Of a stretch of 33,218 nucleotides of DNA, positions 15,701 through 22,288 are shown piece by piece. The DNA lies in the NCBI GenBank assembly GCA_020717925.1, contig DYDL01000008.1:1-33218 (forward strand). Direction: 5' to 3'. The notes beneath the pieces are model-generated. The model worked only from the letters and a program-made list of their open reading frames with translations. It was not told where the DNA came from and did no database searches. This stretch comes from Desulfocapsa sp. GTDB taxonomy: Bacteria > Desulfobacterota > Desulfobulbia > Desulfobulbales > CG2-30-60-27. Every line of letters begins with the position of its first letter. Positions within the stretch are counted from its first letter, which is position 1. Position numbers and translations under genes: made by a program.

Positions 15701-16787
15701 CGGTATTCGAGGAGAACCCCTTCAGAAGCTCACCAACGTTCTCAATAGTGGTTCCCTGTTCCTTCCACAACTTGAGATGCATTTGGAGCTCAGGGTCAAT
15801 CGCCTGAAGCAATCTTGGTAAACGATCTGTCGCCCGCACTTGCCCGTTGAGAAGGGCGTTAATCTCCTGCCGCATCTGGACGTCTTGGTTCTGCCCGGCA
15901 GTGACCAGGGCAAGGGCGGTAGCAATGTTGGTAAAACCATCAACCTGTCTTTTGTTGTTAACGTCGAGCAACACCCCATGCTGAATAAAAGTTTCCGACA
16001 TCATCTGAAGATGCTTACCAGACGCGATGGTATTCGCATCGATCATCTCCAGTTTTTCATTCAACCGTCCGGCGTACCCCGCCGCCCGCTCATACACCGC
16101 CCCAATATCCGCCCCGTTCTTCAGGTCGGCAGAGAACGTGGTAATGAACGCGGCTGTTGATGCTATAGCAAGGTCGAATTCTTCGACCGACTTGAGCCCG
16201 CGAGTGAACTCCGAACTTATACCGCCGACAACCGCCGATAGCCCTTGAAAAGCCACGGTATACAACCCAACCGTGATGATCATGTCACGGAACTTGGCCA
16301 TGCTGAACTGAGTAGACTTACCGACCTCAGTCATGCTCTTGCCTACTCGATCAATAGCAGCGGCAGAAACCCCCATCTGTGCGCCGAGCGCTGCGACTTC
16401 CTTCTGAGTCAGGCCAGCGGCAACTGCGATATCCCTAAGTGATTTTTCCTGCACCTTCGCCGCCTGGGTCTGAAGCATTTGACCCTGTAGCTTCGCAAAT
16501 TGCGCCTCGGTGACACCAGTAACGCTGCGGAGCGCCCCAAGATCGATGCCAAGTTTTGACAGATCGGCGCCGGTTATTTTTGAGGCACGGGAAACACCCC
16601 CGAGATTGGAGATGAGGGAGTTGAGCCCTTTACTGACTTGTTTGTTGTCAAGGGCGTTGTTCATGCTGTTGGAGATGCTGGTTGCAGACTCCGTAACAAT
16701 CTGCTTAACCTTGCCCATATCGCTTCTGAGCCGGGCCAAATCCGCTTCTACAGGTATGTATATGCCGGTTATTCGTGTCGCGGTCAT
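12714..16787 (-). CDS. tail tape measure protein
   Basis: 1357 residues, by far the largest gene. The N-terminal part is helical (VEADLARLRSDMGKVKQI) and long coiled-coil stretches fill 550-850. A hydrophobic segment (LKMIAAMVVAWAEAEIISWF, about 878-898) is followed by a Gly/Ala-rich part with short repeats of the form AAEGVGxEMGG. The C-terminus has the typical tape-measure signature FATGGIHSGG followed by VGERGRELEYTPPS. It sets tail length, and at about 0.15 nm per residue a tail near 200 nm would be expected. It follows the chaperones and an HK97-gp10-like protein, and all joints are ATGA overlaps. Confidence 0.92.
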   Translation of the reverse strand: MTATRITGIYIPVEADLARLRSDMGKVKQIVTESATSISNSMNNALDNKQVSKGLNSLISNLGGVSRASKITGADLSKLGIDLGALRSVTGVTEAQFAKLQGQMLQTQAAKVQEKSLRDIAVAAGLTQKEVAALGAQMGVSAAAIDRVGKSMTEVGKSTQFSMAKFRDMIITVGLYTVAFQGLSAVVGGISSEFTRGLKSVEEFDLAIASTAAFITTFSADLKNGADIGAVYERAAGYAGRLNEKLEMIDANTIASGKHLQMMSETFIQHGVLLDVNNKRQVDGFTNIATALALVTAGQNQDVQMRQEINALLNGQVRATDRLPRLLQAIDPELQMHLKLWKEQGTTIENVGELLKGFSSNTGTLNNQWISVGSTMETIHNRILRGAFRPVFEDLIKLAKDLNTTLMDSEGNLTYIAIGIQEAIKGAYSLIKQLGTAAKEVPGAVVDAVKAPWNLADWVGEKIGIAGPTQQVKFVAELIGISGEKNDFGIVDKWKATAEELARLNKMQDPWMVNALAAPKLVDTPDKPYKSKASDLNAAMQAEVELLKAAEENKLAIVKTYTDQMQQLNQNDYDLGLSSYSSYLDEKNALTINAASKELAAKEAVLAAARNAVSKLSPITNKEGELRPDKDAKAHADALKKVEDAEKGVADAANKLAQAQVEGSHAAQVAVKDLNDLYQQTTVSLLESQGKTVEAATLMAQYDEESVERQRLIRAANEGNAEALAIVDAQRLMSAQKIKEADLDNLTTQKDAAISLAELNGEHTKSLDLQIQLKDVEIQRAQLNGALPIQIGLLKAQRREMEAMKAPLSAFAKGWKDVIKEQKTSNELMYDLAKKVAKDMNDTFEDVLFESMKGNFEDIGDLFESLADRMLDDFLKMIAAMVVAWAEAEIISWFVGGENRFSFSASGSGGSGGGTSAGGVVGSLATAAVTSYIKEQIMAEVVTPAYEAVSSYFAGETVGTVAAEGVGYEMGGTATEYVAAEGVGFEMGGAAAAESGSVAATEAGYFVGEGGTVIVAEGGTVVAGEGAAASGTAATTGASTAGMTAAANAGVIGALVASAYIIGTSHNPDIKGQMNADRVSMDDISAVSGVGQEGRLTPFGAGGGNYENIQELNVQLANLNAVSLDAASGVMVAATGVTDSETGLTTSMNWMMYSFDAATGVWTNSTSVFDGMVAQMQELNPVTQEAIETTAQYIAEMNGVPSAADELMSAFEMMSTGVYDLASATNGAVGSMIATAASLGSTVYGSVNMGVDQTSQDLFGNGGGDGGGFATGGIHSGGWRMVGERGRELEYTPPSRIFNNTDTNSIMNGLQKNSSQAITLTVPVYVGNDKLTEHIITIADGVATNRQRQGVVGRAYA

Positions 16788-17182
16788 TTCTTGGTCACCC
16801 TGAACAACTGGATAGCTTTCACAATGCCCTTCTCAGCGGCAGGACGCATGAACGGATGCGGGGGTACTCTTCGTAGCTTAGTCGGCATCCCGGAATGGGT
16901 CAGCATAACGTGGCCAAACTCCACAAGGTGGGCATGGTACCCTTTATCCTTACCTTTACCGGAAGCCCGTATGATATACCCGCCATTCTCAAACTTCGAT
17001 TTCAGCTTCTTGATTGAGGGGCGCAGGTCGTTTTTCCTATTAACAAACGCCTCGGTAGTTACGGCTTCTTGAAGGGTGTAATCCGCGACCTCTTCGAGAT
17101 TCGCTTCGATAGCGGCGATGACCTCCTCGAACTGAGCGTCAAGACCGTTTATATTCTCTATTCGAATCCCTAGCTTGATCAT
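16784..17182 (-). CDS. HK97-gp10-like head-tail/tail protein
   Basis: A 132-residue protein with the family's diagnostic segments: YHAHLVEFGHVM near the middle and PPHPFMRPAAEKG near the end. The HK97-gp10 family normally lies between the head-tail adaptor and tail completion genes. Here it sits between the tail chaperones and the tape measure. The ATG overlaps the stop of the frameshifted chaperone frame and its stop overlaps the tape-measure ATG. It is likely a tail or neck component. Confidence 0.8.
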   Translation of the reverse strand: MIKLGIRIENINGLDAQFEEVIAAIEANLEEVADYTLQEAVTTEAFVNRKNDLRPSIKKLKSKFENGGYIIRASGKGKDKGYHAHLVEFGHVMLTHSGMPTKLRRVPPHPFMRPAAEKGIVKAIQLFRVTKK

Positions 17183-17840
17183 GCCCCGAGAATCCCCGCT
17201 AATAATCGTTCAACTTCTGCCGGAGTAAGTTCTTTTTCCGGCTCCCGGTAAAGCGAAATCATGAAGTCATCTGGTTTATACGGTGGCGACTTCGGCCCCC
17301 GATGGACGTTCGCTAAAGTGCTACACAATATCCCGTTCCGCAACTCATCCCGGTATTCTGGGTCGCCCTCAATTGATTCAAACGCCTGCCACTCCCGGTA
17401 CTGTTTTGCGGTCAGGAGTGGCAGGAGGTAATCAGGATGTGGATATCCTAGTCTTGTGGCGAGCCTGAAAGGGAATCGTCTTTCTGACCCGCTTCGGAGT
17501 TTTTTTCAACTTCACCATCAAGCCCGTTCATCCGCCGAGCTGCTGAAATGAGCTTCTTAAAAACCTTTGGGTTGCTGTTACGTAAAGCCACCATATCGGC
17601 AGGGTCGGTCAACAGGCGTTCCCCTGCTTCATCAACAATACAATGAGCCAGTAGTTTAGTGTTGAGATCGACATTCTTTACATTACCGTCACCGTCTTTC
17701 TCCAACCCGTCCCACATCTCAATAAAGCTTACCGCCGACATTTGGGTAACCATCACTCCGCTCTTGCCGCTGATCAACACAAACTCGGTTTGAAGTTTCA
17801 GCGCCCCGAGCAGCGCTGCTCTATCAAGAAATTTCCCCAT
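17179..17840 (-). CDS. tail assembly chaperone GT fusion, made by -1 ribosomal frameshift
   Basis: The 130-residue chaperone frame contains GAA AAA AAC. Slipping back one base after Asn114 continues as LRSGSERRFPFRLATRLGYP and so on for 106 residues, ending at TGA 17179-17181. The predicted fusion is 220 residues. The extension has the features of T-type tail chaperone domains: RLATRLGYPHPDYLL, then YREWQAFESIEGDPEYRDEL. It has no start codon of its own in a suitable place and its stop overlaps the next ATG as ATGA, so translation by frameshift explains it. As with lambda gpG/gpGT, G and GT load onto the tape measure and recruit tube subunits. Confidence 0.85.
17448..17840 (-). CDS. tail assembly chaperone G-like protein
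   Basis: 130 residues, MGKFLDRAALLGALKLQTEF at the N-terminus. The order just after the tail tube gene (TAATG overlap) and before the tape measure, and the slippery site near the 3' end, identify it as the lambda gpG equivalent. It makes the more abundant of two chaperone forms. The C-terminal 16 residues after the slippery site are hydrophilic (SEAGQKDDSLSGSPQD), as expected for a termination tail. Confidence 0.85.
   Translation of the reverse strand: MGKFLDRAALLGALKLQTEFVLISGKSGVMVTQMSAVSFIEMWDGLEKDGDGNVKNVDLNTKLLAHCIVDEAGERLLTDPADMVALRNSNPKVFKKLISAARRMNGLDGEVEKNSEAGQKDDSLSGSPQD
17499..17505 (-). promoter_or_regulatory. programmed -1 frameshift slippery site A AAA AAC
   Basis: On the minus strand the heptamer is placed exactly in zero frame as GAA AAA AAC, the X XXY YYZ arrangement. 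Starting 17 bases downstream, GAAAG and CTTTC can form a five-pair hairpin with an eight-base loop, a possible stimulator. The -1 frame is open from here to the next gene's start. Confidence 0.85.
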
Positions 17841-18502
17841 TAGGACACCACCACCGCGCCAGAGATCTTGATTTCGGCAGAACCCACCTGGACCCCGTTA
17901 ACGGCGTGAGTCGGGATGGTCGGCCACTTGGTAATCGACGCAGAGAAGGTACGGGTCTTCGGCAAAGCTGTAACAATCTTAAAGTTCTTCGATGTTGACG
18001 CAGCGAATGCCGCCAAACAAGCAGCCTGACCCGCGTCGGTTTCAAGGATATTAATGTCGAAGCCGAGGGTACCATGATCCTGCAAACCGGTAAGAGATTC
18101 CATCGCGGTACTGTCAAGGTCAGTAACATCAATAACGGAAGCAGTACCGCCACTCGGATTGATACCTTTGACTTCTTTGATTTGAATCCAGGCGGAAGGA
18201 GTGGCGGTGGCGGTACCAATGGTGATGGTAAGACCAACGGTGTTGATGTCGATGGCAAAGGTGTCATTGGTGGCGCCGGTGGCGTAGTTCTTTACCGTAG
18301 CGGTTTGGGCGTTAAGGGTGGCCGCGTCGGCCCCCTCGAAACCGGCAAGCGTTACTACATCACCATTGGCCACACCTGCATGACCGGTGATTGCAAGGAT
18401 TGTCGGGTATCCGACTGTTACCGCGGTTAACGTTTCTGCTGCGGCCGCAGTTCCGGCGATGTACAGTTTTGCCAATTGTGCTAATTGCGCTGATATACTC
18501 AT
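17840..18502 (-). CDS. major tail tube protein with inserted FCCH-like domain
   Basis: A 220-residue protein. The outer parts match a lambda gpV/phage_tail_2-type tube protein: N-terminal QLAQLAKLYIAGT, then WIQIKEVKGINPSGG and IDVTDLDSTAMESLTGLQDH, ending in the AEIKISGAVVVS strand. Between residues about 24 and 103 is an inserted beta domain, starting LTAVTVGYPTILAITGHAGV and containing NGDVVTLAGF. This is the pattern of FCCH-like domains found in many phage virion proteins. It would project from the tube surface. The start is preceded by AAGGAG. Confidence 0.85.
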   Translation of the reverse strand: MSISAQLAQLAKLYIAGTAAAAETLTAVTVGYPTILAITGHAGVANGDVVTLAGFEGADAATLNAQTATVKNYATGATNDTFAIDINTVGLTITIGTATATPSAWIQIKEVKGINPSGGTASVIDVTDLDSTAMESLTGLQDHGTLGFDINILETDAGQAACLAAFAASTSKNFKIVTALPKTRTFSASITKWPTIPTHAVNGVQVGSAEIKISGAVVVS

Positions 18503-18543
18503 TTGATGCTCCTTTCTGCTTCACAGCAGTAAGTTTCCGGCCT

Positions 18544-18588
18544 TGTCGTCGCGACAGTCCTTTTGTTTACCCTGACCGTTACGGCCAG
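18544..18588 (-). other. two hairpins in the tail completion-tail tube intergenic region
   Basis: The 76-base gap before the tail tube gene holds two inverted repeats. CTGGCCG/CGGTCAG (18572-18588, loop TAA, one G-U pair) includes the stop codon of the upstream gene. TGTCG/CGACA (18544-18556, loop of three) follows. Neither has a T tract. They may adjust mRNA stability to raise tail tube expression. Confidence 0.4.
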
Positions 18589-18923
18589 ATCGAGTACTCA
18601 AGGAGTACACGGTACTCCTTACTTACTTCTTCATAAAGATCTTGAAACCCTAATGGGACATTCACGAATGACGCAGACAGCATTGCGGTCTTTATTGACT
18701 CAGCAAGCGTCTTCGCGCTGTTGAAAGTAGTCCCCCAAACATCGATCTGCATTCTAACATTCTCCCGGCCCGGCCCTTCGAGATCGAGATCGGGAGTACC
18801 AATAATTTTTTGAAACGTGATATAAGGTGACACAATCGTCAACTGCGTGTTGATCAGCGGGTAACACCGACCCGAACACAGGTTGCCGAGCAATGTTTGT
18901 AATGTGGCCTCGAATGTTGGCAT
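18579..18923 (-). CDS. tail completion protein, DUF3168-like
   Basis: A 114-residue protein of the size and position of DUF3168/gp17-like tail completion proteins. A Phe/Leu-rich N-terminal helix, then YITFQKIIGTPDLDLEGPG, RMQIDVWGTTFNSAKTLAES (the family's conserved strand-helix) and an EYRVLLEYSIWP end strand. It caps the tail tube where it joins the head. TAATG overlap with the preceding small gene. Confidence 0.8.
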   Translation of the reverse strand: MPTFEATLQTLLGNLCSGRCYPLINTQLTIVSPYITFQKIIGTPDLDLEGPGRENVRMQIDVWGTTFNSAKTLAESIKTAMLSASFVNVPLGFQDLYEEVSKEYRVLLEYSIWP

Positions 18924-19108
18924 TACACTTCTTTAATAACCAAAAAATGATCTTTCCAGATAGTCTTTTCAACCATCGATGTTGGGTAATCTAACCGATG
19001 CTCAGTAAGCATCTTAGCATGACCGCCTTCCGGCCCTCTCTCCCACACCTGCACCACCACCTTGTGGTTGCTATTATCCGCGTTTTCAACTCTAATTGAT
19101 TTCGTCAT
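18923..19108 (-). CDS. small neck-region protein, unknown
   Basis: 61 residues from the ATG at 19108 (MTKSIRVENADNSNHKVVVQ), which has AAAGGACGATT upstream; the longer frame from 19123 begins inside that leader. Predicted beta-rich, with KVVVQVWERGPEGG and KDHFLVIKEV. Between the head-tail adaptor and tail completion genes. No family recognised. Confidence 0.65.
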   Translation of the reverse strand: MTKSIRVENADNSNHKVVVQVWERGPEGGHAKMLTEHRLDYPTSMVEKTIWKDHFLVIKEV

Positions 19109-19137
19109 AATCGTCCTTTCCATCTAATAGAAGATGG

Positions 19138-19476
19138 TTAGCCCTCACTTAATCCTGTTTTTGCCATAATGTCAATCTCCCGGTTCGCTTCCTCGATATT
19201 GATTACGGCGGTAATGTCGTAGTTCTTACCGCCATAAACAATCCGCATCACCGGGAGTACCGCAGCCAGATACCGAATATTGAATACCAGTTCCGTCAAG
19301 TTCTGCGCGGCCTGTGCGGCCACCAGATCCCGGCCCCTAAGAGGACGGGCAAGAGCCCACACGGTGGCAAACGTTGACCAAGTATGGACCGTTCCGCCAT
19401 AACTATCCGTAGACTCGGTACTGGTCTGGATGACAATTACCCTATTCCGTTTGCCCGGTGGCGTCCAAACAGCCAT
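19138..19476 (-). CDS. head-tail adaptor (SPP1 gp16-type joining protein)
   Basis: 112 residues with the layout of the head-tail joining family: PGKRNRVIVIQTSTESTDSY, GGTVHTWSTFATVWALARPL, a helix (RDLVAAQAAQNLTELVFNIR) and the end YDITAVINIEEANREIDIMA. In SPP1-like phages this ring binds the connector and closes the DNA exit channel. The ATG overlaps the previous stop by one base. Confidence 0.85.
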   Translation of the reverse strand: MAVWTPPGKRNRVIVIQTSTESTDSYGGTVHTWSTFATVWALARPLRGRDLVAAQAAQNLTELVFNIRYLAAVLPVMRIVYGGKNYDITAVINIEEANREIDIMAKTGLSEG

Positions 19477-20318
19477 CAGAAGTGCCTCGCGGAGTCCATA
19501 GCGAACCAGTGAGCAGCGGCACGAGGGATTGTTACCGGAAGGGAGTTGGTAGACCGGCCGATAACCGTGTCGCCCCGCTCCTCATACAAATCACTCAGAA
19601 TGAGTTTCATCCCAACCATCGTACTTGCCGGCAGTTCTCCAATAAACATGTTTCCGGTCCCGGCCGTAGTCAGATCGATAGCAGCGCCACTTACCGTAGC
19701 CGCCAGCTTGAGGGACACCCCGGCCACCGCGTCCCGAACGTAGTAATCGGTCAATACCGTGACCCCCGCGGGTAATGTTCCACCCGACACTGATAGCCGC
19801 ACCATATCAGTATTGACAAACGGGTGATTCGGCGCGGCAATAACATCAGTTGCAGCGGTGGCCGTGAAGGGTACCAGATAACCGCACTGAAACCGAACCT
19901 GCACGGGGTTGTTTGGGGCCAACGTCCCTGATGGCCATGTCTCCCCGTAATTCAGCACGATCCGCCCCGGCTCACTGACGATATCCACCGTGTAATCAGT
20001 GAATGTGGTAACAACCCCGGAACTGTCGGTGTACCGTACGAACCCGACAGCCCGGAGCGGGGGTAGGGGGAGTTTAATGTAGTTCTCGGCAGGAAACCCG
20101 CCAAGATATAGATCCCACGTCTGCAGTACCAACGCCCGCCACTGCTCGGTTTCAGCAGCATGGCGGCAAGCGGCTATGGCCACAGAGAGTAGGGTATCCT
20201 CTGCGGTATAGGCGGCTGCCGCCGTTGCGTCAGTCGCCCCACCCGCCTTCAAGTGGAGCTTCGCCTCAATGAGCGACATTGCTTCAGCGGCAGGCGGTAT
20301 GTACTGCTTTAGGATCAT
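19476..20318 (-). CDS. head-tail connector (HK97 gp6-like) with inserted Ig-like domain
   Basis: 280 residues. The first half is a gp6-like connector: EAMSLIEAKLHLKAGG, then a helix DTLLSVAIAACRHAAETEQW, the LVLQTWDLYLGGFP strand and PLPPLRAVGFVRYTDSSG. The usual C-terminal helix reappears late (MVGMKLILSDLYEERGDTV). Between them, residues about 150-225 form an inserted beta domain with VNTDMVRLSVSGGTLPAGVT and DYYVRDAVAG. This kind of HGxxNGDxV-like domain is seen in phage structural proteins. The family is usually about 100-200 residues, so the insertion explains the length. Confidence 0.8.
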   Translation of the reverse strand: MILKQYIPPAAEAMSLIEAKLHLKAGGATDATAAAAYTAEDTLLSVAIAACRHAAETEQWRALVLQTWDLYLGGFPAENYIKLPLPPLRAVGFVRYTDSSGVVTTFTDYTVDIVSEPGRIVLNYGETWPSGTLAPNNPVQVRFQCGYLVPFTATAATDVIAAPNHPFVNTDMVRLSVSGGTLPAGVTVLTDYYVRDAVAGVSLKLAATVSGAAIDLTTAGTGNMFIGELPASTMVGMKLILSDLYEERGDTVIGRSTNSLPVTIPRAAAHWFAMDSARHF

Positions 20319-20911
20319 ACGTTAACTTCTTCCCATAAGAAAAAGAACACGGCTGCAGCGGTTGTTGCGGTCGTGGTATAGGTCATCACCGAACGGCCAG
20401 GGGGCAGAATAATACTACCGTCAACCTGATAGATACTCTGCGGCACGGAGATCTGTGTAGTTGTCGCCCCAGTACCAATAGCCCCACATATTCTTTCAAG
20501 AATAGGAGTACTTATTGTAGCACCATCATCACAGAAAGCTATGGATGTTCCAGAACCTGATTTAGCCGCCTTGGCGGTCAACGCAGCCGCAAAACCGGTG
20601 TCCGTACTTGTCATCAAACCAACAACTCCGTCGTCGGGACCAACAACCGACAACGCCCATCCGAACTCGTGGAGGATTATATTCTTACCTGAACCGGTGG
20701 GATTTGATATCCCAAGACCTGTCCAAGTTGTTGCGAGCGCTGCGGTAGTGGCCACGGCAGCCTGATTGGCGACCGAAAACAGCCTCCCCGCCAGTGCGGC
20801 ATCGCGGTATTTTCCGGCAGACAACCGGGCGATCAACGCGCCATCAGCGTCGAGCCTTACCGGCCCGGACGAACCAGAAGCCAGAGCTTGTGCACCTACT
20901 TTTCCATACAT
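20315..20911 (-). CDS. virion structural protein (198 aa), decoration-like
   Basis: Gly/Ala/Thr-rich beta protein. The central segment ANQAAVATTAALATTWTGLG, with NPTGSGKNIILHEFGWALSV, is of a kind I associate with small virion proteins in environmental siphoviruses. It starts MYGKVGAQALASGSSGPVRL after AGGTGAAAAC and overlaps the connector by four bases (ATGA). Located between capsid and connector genes; a surface or neck-collar role is inferred from position. Confidence 0.7.
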   Translation of the reverse strand: MYGKVGAQALASGSSGPVRLDADGALIARLSAGKYRDAALAGRLFSVANQAAVATTAALATTWTGLGISNPTGSGKNIILHEFGWALSVVGPDDGVVGLMTSTDTGFAAALTAKAAKSGSGTSIAFCDDGATISTPILERICGAIGTGATTTQISVPQSIYQVDGSIILPPGRSVMTYTTTATTAAAVFFFLWEEVNV

Positions 20912-20923
20912 GTTTTCACCTAT

Positions 20924-21106
20924 TTACCAAACAGCGGTCATCGCTGTGATTGATCTCAAATCTTGCTCCCATGTACCGTCGTGGAATACGTACTCTTCCC
21001 CGGTATCGATAACATGTAGGCAAGATCCTTCGGGGGGATTACTCGGCCACGTATCAGCAGACATAGCTTGAAATCTCTGAATTGTGGATACTAATATAAC
21101 CGCCAT
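20924..21106 (-). CDS. small structural-region protein (60 aa)
   Basis: The core HVIDTGEEYVFHDGTWEQDL is a beta-hairpin motif (xxDTGxxYVxxxGxW) frequent in phage head-tail and fibre proteins. The start has GGAGAAAGGGGATAATT upstream. The neighbours are decoration-like proteins. Exact function unknown. Confidence 0.65.
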   Translation of the reverse strand: MAVILVSTIQRFQAMSADTWPSNPPEGSCLHVIDTGEEYVFHDGTWEQDLRSITAMTAVW

Positions 21107-21124
21107 AATTATCCCCTTTCTCCT

Positions 21125-21646
21125 TTAGAGAGCCGCCTCGATATAGGCACCATCGGAATACGGCAGGTAGTTCAGAACCACCCGGAAGGTGCCGCTTGCC
21201 TGGTCGGCAGCAGCCGCCAGCATCCCGATTGTCCCGACAAAATCATGCCCGCCCACAATCTGAGGCGTGACACAAGTTACGTCAGATAGGCCGGGAGAAT
21301 CGGTTATAACAGCGGCACTTGCAACCGCCCCGCCGATATGAACAATTCTCCCGCCTTGACCGAGACTGGTTATCGCCGCACACGCCGCGCCAATCGGGTT
21401 CAATGCGATAACCGGAGTGGTAAAGGTACAGTTGAATTGTACCGTTGTGGCATGGGCGGAAGCCGCGGTAATCAGTTCAAGATAGAGTTGCAGGAGCAAT
21501 ATCCTCCCGTGCACATTGAACAATTCCGTTTGAGTATTAGCCGCACCTAAGAGGTACGTCAGATTCGCCAGAATAGTTGTTTCTTTCCGGAGACCACCGT
21601 TTATGAAACCGATCATCTCCCGTGTTGATGGATTGAAGTTCGGCAT
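21125..21646 (-). CDS. virion structural protein (173 aa)
   Basis: A helical N-terminus (STREMIGFINGGLRKETTIL and NLTYLLGA) and a beta-rich body with many Ala/Thr residues. Ends GTFRVVLNYLPYSDGAYIEA. Overall composition and placement resemble the 198- and 160-residue neighbours, and all three may be surface or decoration proteins of the same head. Starts with a TAATG overlap. Confidence 0.65.
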   Translation of the reverse strand: MPNFNPSTREMIGFINGGLRKETTILANLTYLLGAANTQTELFNVHGRILLLQLYLELITAASAHATTVQFNCTFTTPVIALNPIGAACAAITSLGQGGRIVHIGGAVASAAVITDSPGLSDVTCVTPQIVGGHDFVGTIGMLAAAADQASGTFRVVLNYLPYSDGAYIEAAL

Positions 21647-21777
21647 TATTTTTTCTCCTCTGTCTTCGTGGGCTTCACGGGTTTCGTGTCAGCCAATTGT
21701 TTACCATCGAGCAATATCTTGACCTCTTCTTTAATGAGATCCCGTATTGCTTCGAGGTCTTCCTTATGCAGAATCAT
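21646..21777 (-). CDS. 43-residue charged helical protein
   Basis: MILHKEDLEAIRDLIKEEVK, then ILLDGKQ and a Lys/Thr/Pro tail ending EEKK. One amphipathic helix then a disordered basic tail. CAGGAGAACATA precedes the ATG, and the TAA overlaps the next ATG (TAATG). Perhaps a small scaffold-like or capsid-associated peptide. Confidence 0.6.
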   Translation of the reverse strand: MILHKEDLEAIRDLIKEEVKILLDGKQLADTKPVKPTKTEEKK

Positions 21778-21790
21778 TATGTTCTCCTGA

Positions 21791-22273
21791 TTATGCTAAT
21801 GCAGTCGGGGATTGGCCGTTTGCGTAGCGGGGTTTCAGAATGGCATGTACCTGCACATTACCGGTCGAACCGCCCGGATCAGTAAATCTCAAGGTCAGCC
21901 AATCCTCACTATTGTCAAGATCCATAGCCGTTGCCGGAACCTCAATAACCAGCATGTAGTTATCGTAAGTGCCATGGGTCAAAGTGATGACTGCGGCACT
22001 GGTCCAGGCGGAAAGAACATCACAGTTTGCCGAGCCTTGCGCGGCACCGCCGAAAGCATAGTTTACAGTCAATGCCGAAGTACAGGCACCGTCAGACGCG
22101 CCACTATAGACTTCCAAGGTAGACGATGCGCCGGCCAGCGTCTGCAGACCGACAATGAAAGTTGCATGGTGGTGACCCTTCATATTGATGGAATCAGTAT
22201 CAAGGGTTGCCCCGGCGTTGAGATCACCATCACTCAAAACCGGTACGAGTTTAAATTGTTCTGAGAGCATCAT
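21791..22273 (-). CDS. putative head decoration protein (160 aa)
   Basis: Directly downstream of the major capsid gene, where many phages encode decoration proteins. Beta-rich, starting LSEQFKLVPVLSDGDLNAGA, then HHHATFIVGLQTLAGASSTL and LVIEVPATAMD; ends YANGQSPTALA. Starts after AGGAGGTTGTTACT. No specific decoration family is recognised, so the assignment is positional. Confidence 0.65.
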   Translation of the reverse strand: MMLSEQFKLVPVLSDGDLNAGATLDTDSINMKGHHHATFIVGLQTLAGASSTLEVYSGASDGACTSALTVNYAFGGAAQGSANCDVLSAWTSAAVITLTHGTYDNYMLVIEVPATAMDLDNSEDWLTLRFTDPGGSTGNVQVHAILKPRYANGQSPTALA

Positions 22274-22288
22274 AGTAACAACCTCCTA

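Noticed and set aside
17824-18267. 147-residue Pro/Leu/Val-rich minus frame in the tail tube gene
   Set aside because: Composition is that of a shifted reading of the Ala/Thr-rich tube protein; no start site.
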